From: Dryas octopetala
Taxonomy: Eukaryota > Streptophyta > Magnoliopsida > Rosales > Rosaceae
NCBI GenBank assembly: GCA_963921425.1
Contig: OY992834.1
Span: 16,804,164-16,868,163, forward strand
Reading direction: 5' to 3'
Length of the DNA stretch: 64,000 nucleotides
In this document: piece by piece, positions 46,346 through 57,881 of the stretch
How positions within the stretch are numbered: position 1 is the first letter of the stretch
How the letters are laid out: each line of letters begins with the position of its first letter
Position numbers and translations under genes: made by a program
Notes under the pieces: model-generated
The model's input: only the letters and a program-made list of their open reading frames with translations
What the model was told of the DNA's origin: nothing
The model's database searches: none

Positions 46346-47340
46346 GAAACACAATGGCTTCATATTTAATTCTTGTATATAAGATATTGGATAAATCATA
46401 CTCATTATAACCAAAACCTGGTACGTTTTAGGATCAATCATACTCATGAACTGATGAACCCATCTACCACTGTATATCAATGACGTCCTAAAAAAAGCAT
46501 ACCAAAATAAGAAAACCTCATCATCCAATCCAACCGCTTGCCAACTCCATCAGTCTCTTGCTACTCGTAAAATGATAAAGTAAGGTTCTTAATTAGTTTA
46601 ATTTCATTTTTCTATGTAAAAGGTGCTCAAACCTACGTACGTGCATGTTGAACAGATAAGGGAATGGGCCACTGCCATTGCCATGTAGTGGTTACTGGAG
46701 AAGTGATTTTCATGTGTTTACACAATTTGGTAACGCATCCTTTCAGTTTGAAATTCAAAGTAACAGATGGAATGGTCCAAAACATGTGAGTTGTGACATT
46801 TACATCCTTGTATTCTGGAAAACTGTTCTAATTCAGGATTTTTGTAAACAAAAACATAACCTACAATTGAAAGTTGATAGCCCAATTCCAATTATCATTT
46901 AATTGTTTTGAATTTGGTAGGTTTGATGGACATTATGCCATGTCGATTTTGGACTCAGTTTGGTGGTATCACCAAGTAATTCTATCAATTTAATTAATAT
47001 AGGTTTTATTACTATCTCCCCCTCCCCCTCCCCCCCCCCCCCCCCCAAAAAAAATATTTCTCAATCCCACTTTACCTTCTCAAACAATAATCTGACTTAA
47101 TCATCTAAAAATTATTTTCCTATCTCACTTTACCCAATTTCGTCAATGCCATCATCAGTTTTGACTATGTAGAGCCTATATATATATGGCACCGATATAC
47201 CTGATTTTTTTTGGCTTGTGTAAGATGCCACGCGAACGCGAAAAAAAAAAAAAAAAAAAAAAAATATTGTTATTTTAAGAAAATGATAACTGCACTCCAA
47301 AACTATGCTCTCACACAAGAGATCAAAGTGCAAGTAGTTA
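46346..47340. other. Dioxygenase 3' flank, spacer and poly-C/poly-A tracts
   Basis: No gene is supported. Notable are a C-rich tract at 47018-47046 ending in A's and a run of about 24 A's at 47241-47264. The frames crossing these tracts are artefacts of low complexity. Confidence 0.5.
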
Positions 47341-47347
47341 TTTTTTG

Positions 47348-48229
47348 TAGGGGTGGGTTCGGTACGGTTATCGTACCGAAACACCATACCGAATTCCGAC
47401 CGATATGGGTCGGTAACCGATAAGTTCGGCATCGGTCGGAGAGTGGCGGTATCGGTCGGAGAGCGGCAGTCCGACTACAACACCAAAATTAAAAAAATCA
47501 CAGAGAATCGTGTATCAGAAGCAGAGAATCGTGTATCAGCGACTACACCCTGCAATTCCTTTATCGCACTTGCAGACTAGACCCAAGTGATCAGCTAGCT
47601 AGCTTCATCGATCAGCTAACTCTCATAAAGATCGATAGACAGAGAGAGGGAAATAGGGAGGGGTGCAACAGAGAAGGAGAAGGGGCTGGGGCTGATGGTG
47701 ATGATGAATTGATTGTGGTGGACCTGGTGGTTGGGGCTGTGGTCGCACACAGAAAGAAAAAGAAGGGGAAAAGAAGAGAAGAGAAAAAAAGAAAAGAAGA
47801 GATACGGGTGGGAGGAGAGAGAAGAAGAAAAAGAAAAGAAAGAAAGAAAGAAAGAAGAGGGGGGGGGGGGGGGTACTAAAGAACCTCCACAGGACCACAG
47901 CCTCCATATTGATTGTATTTCTCGTTCCTTTCTTTTCCTTTAATCTTTTTTATATCATATTATACAATATACTAAATTATTAATATTATATTATATTGAT
48001 ATAAATTATATAGAAAGGTAATACTAAGTATTTTATATTTAGGGTATACCAGTATAGTATAGAAATGTATAAAAATGAATTATTTTAATTATACTTTTTT
48101 AATATACGGTCGGTATCGGTATACCGTCGGTACCGAGTTTTGTAAACCAATACCGTTACCGAATTCATCGGTATTTTTCGGTATAAAATCGGTTCGGTAT
48201 CGGTATTTCGGTATTTTTACCCAGCCCTA
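47348..48229. mobile_element. hAT-type non-autonomous element, 882 bp
   Basis: The left end TAGGGGTGGG and right end CCCAGCCCTA are inverted repeats. Both sides carry the identical 8-bp duplication ATTTTTTG (47340-47347 and 48230-48237), diagnostic of hAT transposition. Subterminal regions are packed with CGGTA/TACCG motifs in both orientations. The centre (about 47490-47940) is GC- and AG-rich low-complexity sequence with a run of 15 G's and no transposase. A flawless duplication suggests fairly recent insertion. Confidence 0.88.
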
Positions 48230-48237
48230 ATTTTTTG

Positions 48238-49216
48238 AGTGCAAATAACAGCTCATTTATTTAAAAAATTTGATATCTTAAAAAAATTTTTGATTAAATA
48301 TATCTTAAAACACTTTAAGTTCACTAAGAAATTAGAATAATAAAAAAAAGGTCCATTTTTTTTTTTTAAATTTCAAAACAGACAATACTATTATAAACGG
48401 TACATGTGGATTTTTTTTTTTTATAAAGAAAATAGGATTCATAAAATTAAGAGAAAAAAATATGCAATAGGAGGGCATATATAAATTTAGGCTATTTAAT
48501 TAGCTATACATCTTTTGACATTCCAAACCCAATGGCTTAATATATTTCATAAGTAGATCAGCAAAAATGTAAAAGGAAACTTAATTGGAATTTTCTAGTT
48601 CTTTGATATCATTCTCTTAGTTGTGAGCTTCTGCTTCTAAAATTATAATTCCCAATGTTAATGCACAAACTTACAAAAAGCTAGTCAATTACTGAACTTT
48701 TTTGTTAAACTCGCTCAAAAAGACAACGAAAATCATAGGATAATTATTTGATTGAAATTACAATCAAATATTGCATTAAACTACAAAACTTGACAATCTT
48801 GTAGTAAAAAATCCATGTCGTTGTCTTCTAATAATGCTTATAACAGATTGCAACTAAAACAGGTTATAATTTCATGCTATAATAAATTAATTTCAAATTC
48901 AGTTGCTGCCAATTTTGAGGTTCCATCACAATCCCAGGATTTGAATATACAATCTAATTGACATGAGGATGAAAAAGAAAATCGTGAAAATAAAATATGA
49001 AATAGTGGCATACAGAGAAGACATATTTACATATATTTGACTTTTATTACCTCTTATTTAAATGATATAGAAAAAGAGTACAATAAATAAAAAAATCCAA
49101 TAGTATATAATAGAACTACAATTGTATCTTATTTCCCATTTCCGATACATGCCTTAATTGCAACCCAAATAACAACTACAAGTATAGAGCTTAAAAATAT
49201 AAAGGTGGTTCCATAT
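48238..49216. other. AT-rich spacer without features
   Basis: Only homopolymer runs and short chance frames are visible. I see no gene, RNA or repeat worth naming. Confidence 0.5.
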
Positions 49217-49235
49217 AAACACTACTACAAAAAAC

Positions 49236-49860
49236 GTAATACACAACGGATAAAATCCGTTGTGTAAGTTACCAAAATACCGTCGTCTAATCGACCGACG
49301 TCTATTGGGGTACCAATAGACAACGGGTAATATCCGTTGTCTTGTAAACATTAATACAATGGTTTTAATTTAAAACCGTTGTATATACACCCTCAAAAAC
49401 TAATGATTTAGGAGATATCGTTGTTGTGTACTTATCTAGACATCGATTTTTATTTAAAGACCGTTGTGTACTAATAGGCGAGACAACGGTTTCTATACCC
49501 TAAAGTATATATTTTACAACTGTTTTAAGTATAAACACGAGGTGAAATAGCCATTAAGACAACGGCTTATGTATAATAACCGTTGTGTAAAAGAACAATT
49601 TCAATTTGCTTTTGATGTATATAATGCTTTGGTACATCGATTTCTATTGAACAACGGTTATAACCATATAAACGTTGTACAAGATAATAATTTCAAATTG
49701 AGTTTGATGTATATAATGCTTTGGTACAATGGTTTCTGTTGAAAACCATTGTAGGACGACACTTTAAACAACGGTTTTAACCATATAACCATTGTGTAAG
49801 ATAATAATTCCAATTTGATTTTGATGTATATAATACTTTGGGACATTGGTTTTTATTGAA
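49236..49860. repeat. Left subterminal repeat array of the second CACTA element
   Basis: Paired motifs (acacaacggat/atccgttgtgt and variants) occupy 49240-49580. They are followed by about three diverged copies of a unit of about 110 bp (aacggttataaccatataa, then gttgta..agataataattt and ttgatgtatataatgcttt) to 49860. Confidence 0.85.
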
Positions 49861-50263
49861 AAGCAATGCAATACAGCGCTTAATTATAGTATACCAATGC
49901 ACGCTCATGCTCAGAATTAAACCAAAAGATACTTCATAAATATATGTAATATTACATTACATGATAGGTTCCATAAGTGTGATCAGTTGTACAAAAAATA
50001 CATTCAGTCAAACTAGCTTAAAAGAAAAGGCACAACAAAAAAAAAAACTAGCTTAACATATATAACACATTTACTTCCTTCCAACTTGACCCCCCTAAGT
50101 CACAAGCATATGCATCCATATCTGCCTGCTTCTTACTGTCAACTACAATCAAAACAAAGCTAATAGGATACCAATGCAATGCAAAGCAATAGGTAAGTCA
50201 TATGCAAGCTCTCAAAGAATTGAAAACACTATTATAATCCTTGATAATTTTGTATATTTACAC

Positions 50264-50295
50264 ATCGATATCTTCTTGGGTATAAGTGTTGTCCT
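50264..50295 (-). pseudogene. Relic of the CACTA Ulp1-protease final exon
   Basis: These 32 bases are the exact reverse complement of 30349-30380, in the last exon of the autonomous element's protease gene. On the minus strand they still read DNTYTQEDID. The flanking sequence on both sides has diverged. A length of 32 bp identical in the expected gene and element type is unlikely by chance, and indicates descent from a longer autonomous relative. Confidence 0.75.
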
Positions 50296-50742
50296 TTCTC
50301 TTCCCCATACCTTTTTAAGTAGCTGCCCCAACTCCAAAGTTCTAAGAAAACTAACAAAGTTCCTGTAAAAGAGCACAAACACACACAAAGTCACATTTAG
50401 ATAAATTTCAGAGAAATTTCAAAAAGATACAAATATTCACTTATTTGGTCAAGTAAGAAAGTTTTGAAAGAAGGAAAATCTACTAACTTTTTGTATCTTG
50501 ACCAAATATTGTTGGGTCTATGCATTTTTTTCATTGTTGGGTTTCTCATTTGCAGAAAAGTGAATATTTTTATCTTTTTGAAATTTCTATAAATAATCAT
50601 CACTACAAAGTCTATGCAAAAATCATGTTTGGTCCATTTTCCTAGTGCCCGGCCAACTTATTATTTGAATAATCATGCAAGCTTTAAAATTTCATTCTGA
50701 TCCAGCATTCAATCCCACAAGAAATTAGAATACAAAGCTAGG

Positions 50743-50912
50743 CTTGAGGTCCAGACCTCACCCTTCAGGACTGGACCTCCAGTAAGATTGGATTTAGAAA
50801 TTTAGGTTTGAGGTCCGGACCTCATCCTTGAGAACCGGACCTCCAGTAAGATTGGTGTTTGAGACCTAGGCTTGAGGTCCGGACCTCTCCTTTGAGGACC
50901 GGACCTCCAGTG
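50743..50912. repeat. Three-copy palindromic minisatellite (GAGGTCCGGACCTC)
   Basis: A unit of about 60-65 bp occurs three times, reading ggcttgaggtccggacctc, then a variable part and gaccggacctccagtaag. Each contains two near-perfect palindromes centred on TCCGGA. It is the GC-richest part of the second CACTA element and has no coding sense. Confidence 0.85.
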
Positions 50913-51854
50913 GCGAACTCAGTTTTCTGTCAACATGAAGCTGAACAACCAAAATACTGATTCAACTAAAACCAAATCAATAAACAAACCCAATATCAAT
51001 AAACAAAATCAATAAAGATCAAGCAAAATAAATAAGCATATATCAGTAAATTCATATCAATAAACCCATATAATTTACAAAATCAATAAACAAACCCCAT
51101 ATCAGTAAAACCCAATCAAAAATGTTTTGAAGGTACATTGCCAATAAAATACAATCAGATCAAAAAGATATGATACAATAAATCAATTCATATTTACAAA
51201 AAACTAGTTCCAAACATCAGAAAGTAATAGGTTTATTTAAGCACCTTACCATCCACTCCAATTCTCAGTCCACATTTTAGGACTCTTTTGAGGTGAATTG
51301 ATCACAGTAAAATCCATTAATGCAAGTGCTGATTTGTAAGTAGATACAACTCAAGAAATAAATAACAAATATTAACAATAAAAACTACGGTGAGCTAGCA
51401 TGAGAATAGAAGCTTCAGTTTTTTGAGTGTAGAAGCCATAAAACTCATACCTCAAATAGCAACTATGATAATTAATATATTCTTGCACCAATGGAGAAAT
51501 AATGCCAGTTTAAAAAATCTTATATGGCTCTCTGAAGATATTTATCACAGTCATCAAAAAAGAAACCAATACCTCTAAAATCAAAAGTAAAGTTCAAGAA
51601 ATCAGTAAAATGAAATAAATTAAGAAAAGAATAAATTTGATTAGTGCACTAGAAAGAAGACAATGATAGACATTAGATTTTTTTTTTTTTTTGAAGTGTA
51701 AGAGAATAATTACAGACATTAGATGCAGCTAAATAATGTCAGACCCTCATTCTTAGAGTAAACAACATACCACAAATCAAGATGGAGTTTAAGAAAGCAC
51801 ACTACACACTTACGGATACTTGGTCTCCAAAGGATTCCCAATTCTGGATTTCTG

Positions 51855-51897
<43 letters not shown>

Positions 51898-52611
51898 TTA
51901 CTAATTTACTACTGACCATAGCTTCATAATGAATCTTTGTTTTTCTTTTTGAAATTTTATCAATTAGCATATACAAACCTTTGCCCAAGGAAGCTTGTCA
52001 TTTGAACAACCTCTTGGAACCCATTATATCTAATTCCTACGGAAGACAAATTAGCATGGAAGTCAAAAAGAAACAACATGTGGGAAAGTTCAATAATCAT
52101 AGTAATGATAGACAATGGATACCATAAAATAAGAAGCATATGACCAAAACTACCAATGAAATAAGAAACATATGATAGCAGAAATTACCAATCAAGCCTT
52201 AGTTAACCTTATGCAAGTCTTCAAACTAGATAATATGTTTATGCAATAGAAACTCTCAAGAAATTAAGAGCAAAACTTATAATTAAGTAGTCTAATCTAT
52301 AGCATTGTCTTATTGATCAAAAGGAATACAAAAGTTTTTTTTCCCTATTTGATGCTTTTATAACATTATGCAAATACAAATATATGATACTTTCATCAAA
52401 TATAGAGCTTTAAATCTATAGGCAACTCCTTTTTTTATTTGAAAAGATATATAATATTGGATATTACATTCACCATTTACAAAACAGACATAAATGTATG
52501 TAATTGATGCCCCCTCTTTAACTAAAACAGAATGTTTGACCAAAAAAATCATCCAAAATTGTACAGAAACAGAACAAAAAGTCTTTTACATGACAAATAT
52601 CACTCTTGGTG
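50913..52611. other. Non-coding interior of the second CACTA element
   Basis: The stretch includes caataaacaaaatcaataaa-type low-complexity repeats (50970-51120) and a run of about 39 A's at 51855-51893. No open frame with recognisable similarity was found. Further captured fragments may be present but cannot be identified by eye. Confidence 0.4.
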
Positions 52612-52830
52612 ATTGAAACAAATAACACTAGAATCCTTATTATTTAAATCAAACACCAACTAGGATTGTCAAATATGATATGGAAGTTGAAACAAATAAA
52701 ATAGAAACTTTTATATTCAAATCAAGCAGCAACTAGAGTTGTCAAATGTAATTGGTAGCTGTAACAAATAACACTAAAAACCTTATTATTCAAATCAAAC
52801 ACCAACTAGCATTTGCAAATATAATTGGTA
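52612..52830 (+). repeat. Three-copy tandem repeat, about 85 bp
   Basis: Three units share gaaacaaataa, cttattattcaaatcaaaca, ccaactag and ttgtcaaatat. The first and third are more alike than the second. The array abuts the captured CDC48 segment inside the second CACTA element. Confidence 0.8.
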
Positions 52831-52959
52831 ATTTGGTATCGCCAAAGCATAATCCCCAAGATTCCTATCCATATCAAATACAGGGTCGAACATATAATTA
52901 GTACAAAACATAGGAAAATACCTCAGAGAGCAGAACGAGAGAGAGATAAACAGAGAGAT

Positions 52960-53566
52960 CTTTGGTTCATCAGCAAGAGCAATGCAGAAAAACATAAACT
53001 TGACTACAAAAATCCAAAATTTCAAGACAAAAATCTCAATACTTCAGACCGGCCCCAGAACATGCCCAATTCCTAGATCCCAAAGAAAATACAGAAAACC
53101 TATCAACCCAGCTAAAAATAAAGCATTTACGCACTACCCTAAACCTTAATTTTCCATTAGCCCTAACTAGAAAATGTCTGCAACCACAACTCCATCAATA
53201 ATATTTCTATTTTTATATATAAAGGAATAGAATAATAATAGACATATAAATCGAACCTTGATCAAGATAGTGTCGCCACAGAAGAGCTGAAGCTTCTCCA
53301 TGGCCTCTGGGTGGAGATCGAAGACCGAGTTGTCGTCGTTGATAGCTTCATCCTCAACAAGCCGATTCGCAGCCTTCTTGCACTCCAAAATAGTCGTGCT
53401 GAAGTCCCTTTTGGTCCCCTTACTGAAACAAAAACCACAATCATATTAAAACCCACAAAACCCCCAAAAAAACAAAGTTCAAAACAAATTTAAGCAAAGC
53501 AGAAGCAAGTAAAATTGAAGAAGGATTTGGGGCTTATGGGTCAGAAGATTCGGCTTTGTTCGACAT
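52960..53566 (-). pseudogene. CDC48: Captured 5' fragment of a CDC48 AAA-ATPase gene
   Basis: On the minus strand the ATG at 53566 opens MSNKAESSDP (exon 1, 53566-53538). The next exon (53422-53257) encodes [19 protein letters not shown], then [10 protein letters not shown] and [16 protein letters not shown] third piece near 53000-52965 reads CIALADE and PKI. These follow the start of plant CDC48 (N-domain) in order, with the introns still present. The capture was therefore of genomic DNA, not a cDNA. The exon 1 donor is altered (ATAAG where GTAAG is expected) and about 12 bp are lost inside exon 3. Sequence to about 53760 looks like CT-rich CDC48 leader on the minus strand. No ATPase domain is present. 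Confidence 0.88.
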
Positions 53567-53949
53567 CTTCAAGCCCAGAGCAAAAGACCAACGAAGACGA
53601 AGAGAGAGATTTAGATATTGTTTCGGTGTTGAAGAAACACAGAGAGATCTAAGTGCAGAGAGAGAGAGATAGCGTGAAATGAAATTTAGGTAGAGGAGAG
53701 AGAGAAAGCGTGTTTTTTTAAGTGGGAGGAGAGAGCGTGTTTTTTTTTTTCACCTGCCCAATACAACGATTTTGCCTAATACTATTGTGTATAATAATTT
53801 AGAAAAAATCATCAAACCAAATACCATAGGATAATATACCTTCATATAACGGTTTTTAAAAAACTGTTGTGTGGTAAATTAAGATAACGGACAAAACAAG
53901 AACCGTTGTTTATTGACCGATGTCTATTTACATTTTTGTAGTAGTGAAA

Positions 53950-54565
53950 AGTAACGTTGATACGCATACAATACGGAAAATACAAGATGATTCCTCAAGA
54001 GTAGTTTTCAAAGGGAAATTTATACTTTATATTCATATCCAAGAATTCAAATCAAAGACAATATAAATTTAGCACAGTTGAGTAAGGATTTTTTAACATT
54101 CAATAGATACAACTTTATAAGTATATTAAGCAAATCAAATTTTTAAATCTTCAACCTGCATGGTTTAAAAGGCTAATAGAGAGAATAAGACATAATAGCC
54201 TTCAAAGGATCAACAAAAGCAAATATATAACTAAAGAGAACGTACTACATAACTTTTGCCGTCCAAATTAGTATATATCAATCAAGTCTTCTTAAACCAT
54301 GATCTCGGTTCTGTATGCATATATGTCTTTGTACACATGTCTATTAGTAGTTTTATATCTAGTTTGGTTTTGTCTTTGTACACATGTCTATATAGTAGTT
54401 TTATATATAGTTTAGTTTTAAAAACTCAAGAAACCATACAACTATATATTCGGAATGATTTACCCTTTACACTTTGTATAGGCTGCCTATATGGTTCCAG
54501 CGGATGGAAAGGAATCGGGGGGGAGTTCATGCTTCCCCTCACAACTATTGCGTGTAGGAGACTAG
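53950..54565. other. Spacer between CACTA and LTR elements
   Basis: AT-rich sequence. A phrase of about 40 bp (gtctttgtacacatgtctat) occurs twice, near 54325 and 54372. No gene is supported. Confidence 0.5.
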
Positions 54566-55183
54566 TATTGGAGCAAAAAATCGCAGCGACACATAGCAAT
54601 TTATTATTTGCTATAGAAATTCAAATACCCAGTCAAAGATGATGTGTAATTTACATTTATGGGAGATTTATTAAATTAATCATGGAAATATAATTTGAAA
54701 ATGATTCTCATCTAATCTTAATTATCAATGATCTCATTTATTTTTATTTATCTAGGGAAATAATTAAGTGGTAATTGTAAGTAAAATAAGGAGGAAAACT
54801 GGGAGTGAAACACTTCAACGTACTGTTCACCATGTTTCAACCGAACATGGTTGTTGGAGAAATCCCATGATTTTCTCCAACAAAGCTCATGACCATAGAA
54901 GGTTGTTAACAAGGAAGAAATCAAGGAGTTGGTTACAAAAACTACTATAAAATCCCATGGAAGTCACTTGGAAAAGGTACGTTGAAATCTTTTTACAGAC
55001 TTGAGAGCTTTTCTTGTTCTGACTTTGGCTTTGGAGGGTTTTTTCCATGTAAACCCCACTCATCTTCGAGGAGGAGAAGTTTTGACAAGTCAAGCAAGAA
55101 GATACAACCGCAAGTCAGATGTTCATACATCAATCCTAATTATTATTGACTAAATTTCTCTTTGAAAAATTTCGGGTTCAACA
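54566..55183 (+). repeat. 5' LTR, 618 bp
   Basis: It starts tattggagcaaaaaatcgc (a canonical LTR would start TG; the second base is changed) and ends gggttcaaca. A TATA-like ctataaaatcccatgg lies at about 54945. It is about 54 bp longer than the other LTR, which lacks a segment near its 3' end. Confidence 0.85.
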
Positions 55184-55236
55184 GTTGACGCCATCTATGG
55201 GAAATATCTCCATTATCGAACAAAATTGCAAGAACG

Positions 55237-56367
55237 ATGACTGGAGTTGATTATCTTGAAGACTTTGACCTGAGCTCAATACAAGATTCAACGCTTCTGG
55301 CCATAATCAAAAGAATGGCAAAAGAGACCAAAAGGGCTCGAGAAATTGCTCAACAAAAGATGGAAAAAACATCCGAGCAGTACAAGGAGCCTCACCTAAG
55401 AACAGACAAGTACAAGGCGTTGACCTTAAGAATTGATCTCAAGGAAACCAAGAAAGAGGACCTCGAGGAGATCAAGGGCCCAAAAGACTCCTACTCAACG
55501 AAGAAACAACAGAACACCGATTTCCGCGAAGCACTTCAAAAGATCATGAAGAATTACGCAACGGCTAGGAACCCCGCCAAGCTCGCCCTCGAGGCGGTGA
55601 AAAGCATTTGCAAGTCCCCTTTCACAGACGATATCCTCGAGGCTCAAAAGCCTAAGCTTTTCCAACAACCGGAGTTCAAGTTGTTCGAGGGAACAACCGA
55701 CCCTCTCGAGCACATCTACCATTACCAACAGCAGCTTGTCTTGGAAATAGACAACGAAGCCTTGATGTGCAAGGTTTTTCCCTCGAGTCTTGCAGAACCA
55801 GCCCTGACTTGGTTTCGGAAGCTCAAGCCTAAATCCATTAGGGGGTTTTCTGAATTGTGCGAAGTATACATCGCACAATACATCTACAATCAGAAACAAA
55901 AGAACGACATCTATGTACTCTTCAGCATTAAGCAATAGATATGTGAGAGCTTGAGCGACTATCTAGCTCGATTCGTGGTCCAAATGTCCACCCTCAACAG
56001 TTGCGATAAGCAGACCGCGACCATAGCTTTCCGTGAAGGCCTAATCTAGGGAAGTAAGTTACACGAATCTCTAGTCATAAGGCCCCGGAAGAACATGCAA
56101 GAAGTGATCACTCGAGCCAATGGATGCATCCGTCTCAAGGAGTCTACCTCAAATCGTCAACCAGTCGTCAAACCAATTCTAACATTGTTGAGGAAAAAGT
56201 CCCTGAGGTCCTGGACATTAATTAAACGGGGGCAAACATCTCCCGAAGCAATGGAATGCAATCCATCTAGAATTTTATTTTATTTTATGCAAAATAAACT
56301 ACTGTATCAAGCATGTTCGATCTCTTTTTCCAAGAGGTTGGTCATCTTTTATTTTTTATGCAAATAA
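55237..56367 (+). pseudogene. Gypsy-type retrotransposon gag, two in-frame stops
   Basis: The frame from the ATG at 55237 shows a charged N-terminal helix region. The retrotrans_gag core follows: FEGTTDPLEHIYHYQQQL, LAEPALTWFRKLKP, SLSDYLARFVVQM and ATIAFREGLI. TAG stops occur at 55936 and 56047, both where a Gln codon (CAG) is expected, with no frameshift. Similarity fades after about 56220. The product would be a capsid-like structural protein, and no zinc knuckle is visible. Confidence 0.82.
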
Positions 56368-57881
56368 ATTGTTGTATCAAACATGTTATATCTTTCTCAA
56401 TTTCCAATCCCCCATTGTAATTGCATGATTTTAATAAAAGAACATCAAGAGTGTTCATTCAAAGAAATACTTCATTCAAAGACCTTCAATGGGGCAACAA
56501 CCTGGATACACACTCCAGCTTAGACGAGCTCGAATTAGGCCAAAGCTCCGCGAGCTCTAACCAGATAGAACTCATGTTGGAGAGAAGCTGCTAGCTTAAC
56601 CTGCGAACTCCGGGAAAGCTACAAGCTCACATGCGACAGACTTCGAACTCCGAGCTCGGAGAAGTAGCAACCTCGACTAGAGAACTCGCGCAACTGCAGT
56701 GAACTTCAACTAATGATGACCCGCGAGCTCCAACCTACATGCGAACTTCGACCTGCAACGACCGCGAAACCCGAGCTTGACCAAGAAGAGACAAAATAAA
56801 AGTACATTCATGATGATGTTTTCAGTTTGAAGGAACAAATTGGCTCTTCGTTTTGGTAATTTTGTGGTAATAGTCCTTATCTGGACGCTTGTGACATCAC
56901 CATTGCTGACAAAAACAGCAAGTCTGAGTTCCAAGCTAGCTCCTTGCTACACTACAATGTATCCTCGAGAAATTTCACCTCTGCTACGCGTCTGGATTTA
57001 CACTATCTATACCATTCTGTTTATTTGCCCGAGCTCGACCCAAAGGGAGCTCCCTGCGAGATCGACCGTTGCTAAGAGATGGACCTAAATTCGATTGAAG
57101 CTTGGAGAAATTCGATCTTAATGCATGCTTAAACCTCGATCTCGGTGCTCCACGACCCTCCAAAAGGATAATTCAATCTTCCTCCAAATGATGTGAATTA
57201 TCACCAAAATGAGTGCTAGAAGTACTCAAAGTCTATATATCATCAATACGTGGGGAGGCATGTCATATCTCAATAAAGACTAGTTCACGTACTCCCCAAA
57301 AAATGCATAAGCTCAAAGAGAAAACATCATGAATGCTCTTTATGGAAACACTCCATTTTAAGACTTCAACAATTCAAGGCACCAAAACATACAAAAGTTG
57401 TCAAAAAATTGAGAAAAAACATGCAAAAAGCAAATCTCAAGGCAAAAAGCTCGGGGGCAACCCTCGAGCACACAAAAAAGACTTGGGCAAAATTTATAGA
57501 ATACACGCTCAAGCATCAAAGGAAAAAACTCAAGGCAAAGCCTGCATTCGAGAGAAAAATTCCAACGTCTAATACTATCGTTCCAAATTATTACAAAAAT
57601 TTTGGAAAAATACGTCACAACAGACGACGTTCTAAATTCAATCCATAACTTCCCAATCAATATCTGGGGAAATGATGCAAGCTATTATGCGAAGAAAATT
57701 CGAGCCATGAATGAAACCATTGAAGTAACCCGTAGTGTAGGTTGAACTCAGGGATCGATAAGCCTCATTCAACTCGGTCCTTGAGCGCTCGACCTCGGCC
57801 TACGCCACCACATGCTTCATCCAAACAAGTAAGACAACGTCATTCTTAAATCAAACGGTGGGCATGGTTTTGATCATAACG
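56368..57881. other. Non-coding interior of the gag-only retrotransposon
   Basis: GC-richer sequence with many cgagctc and gcgaactcc repeats (56520-57070). No intact open frame and no polymerase motif was found in six frames. Confidence 0.5.

Larger units (their letters stand above)
49220..53946. mobile_element. Non-autonomous CACTA transposon, 4727 bp, with captured gene pieces
   Basis: The ends are perfect 14-bp inverted repeats, CACTACTACAAAAA. The element is flanked by AAA on both sides (49217-49219 and 53947-53949), the expected 3-bp duplication. Subterminal regions carry the same ACAACGG/CCGTTGT motifs as the autonomous element at 21040-31616. It has no transposase gene, only a 32-bp relic of the protease exon, a captured CDC48 5' portion and several tandem repeats. 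It would depend on a related autonomous element for movement (inference). Confidence 0.92.

Noticed and set aside
46678..47580. Frames crossing poly-C, poly-A and CGGTA-rich sequence
   Set aside because: Low-complexity translations with no domain. The right part lies in the hAT-type repeat.
47623..47943. Pro/Ser/Phe-rich and Lys/Glu-rich frames in the hAT element centre
   Set aside because: They are translations of an AG/CT-rich simple-sequence tract in both directions.
52795..52960. Further CDC48 exons downstream of the PKI motif
   Set aside because: The frame continues (NLGDYALAIPN) but does not match the expected next CDC48 segment, so I ended the fragment at about 52960.
49220..53946. 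Second autonomous CACTA element
   Set aside because: No transposase core is found in any frame. Only a 32-bp relic of the protease exon remains.
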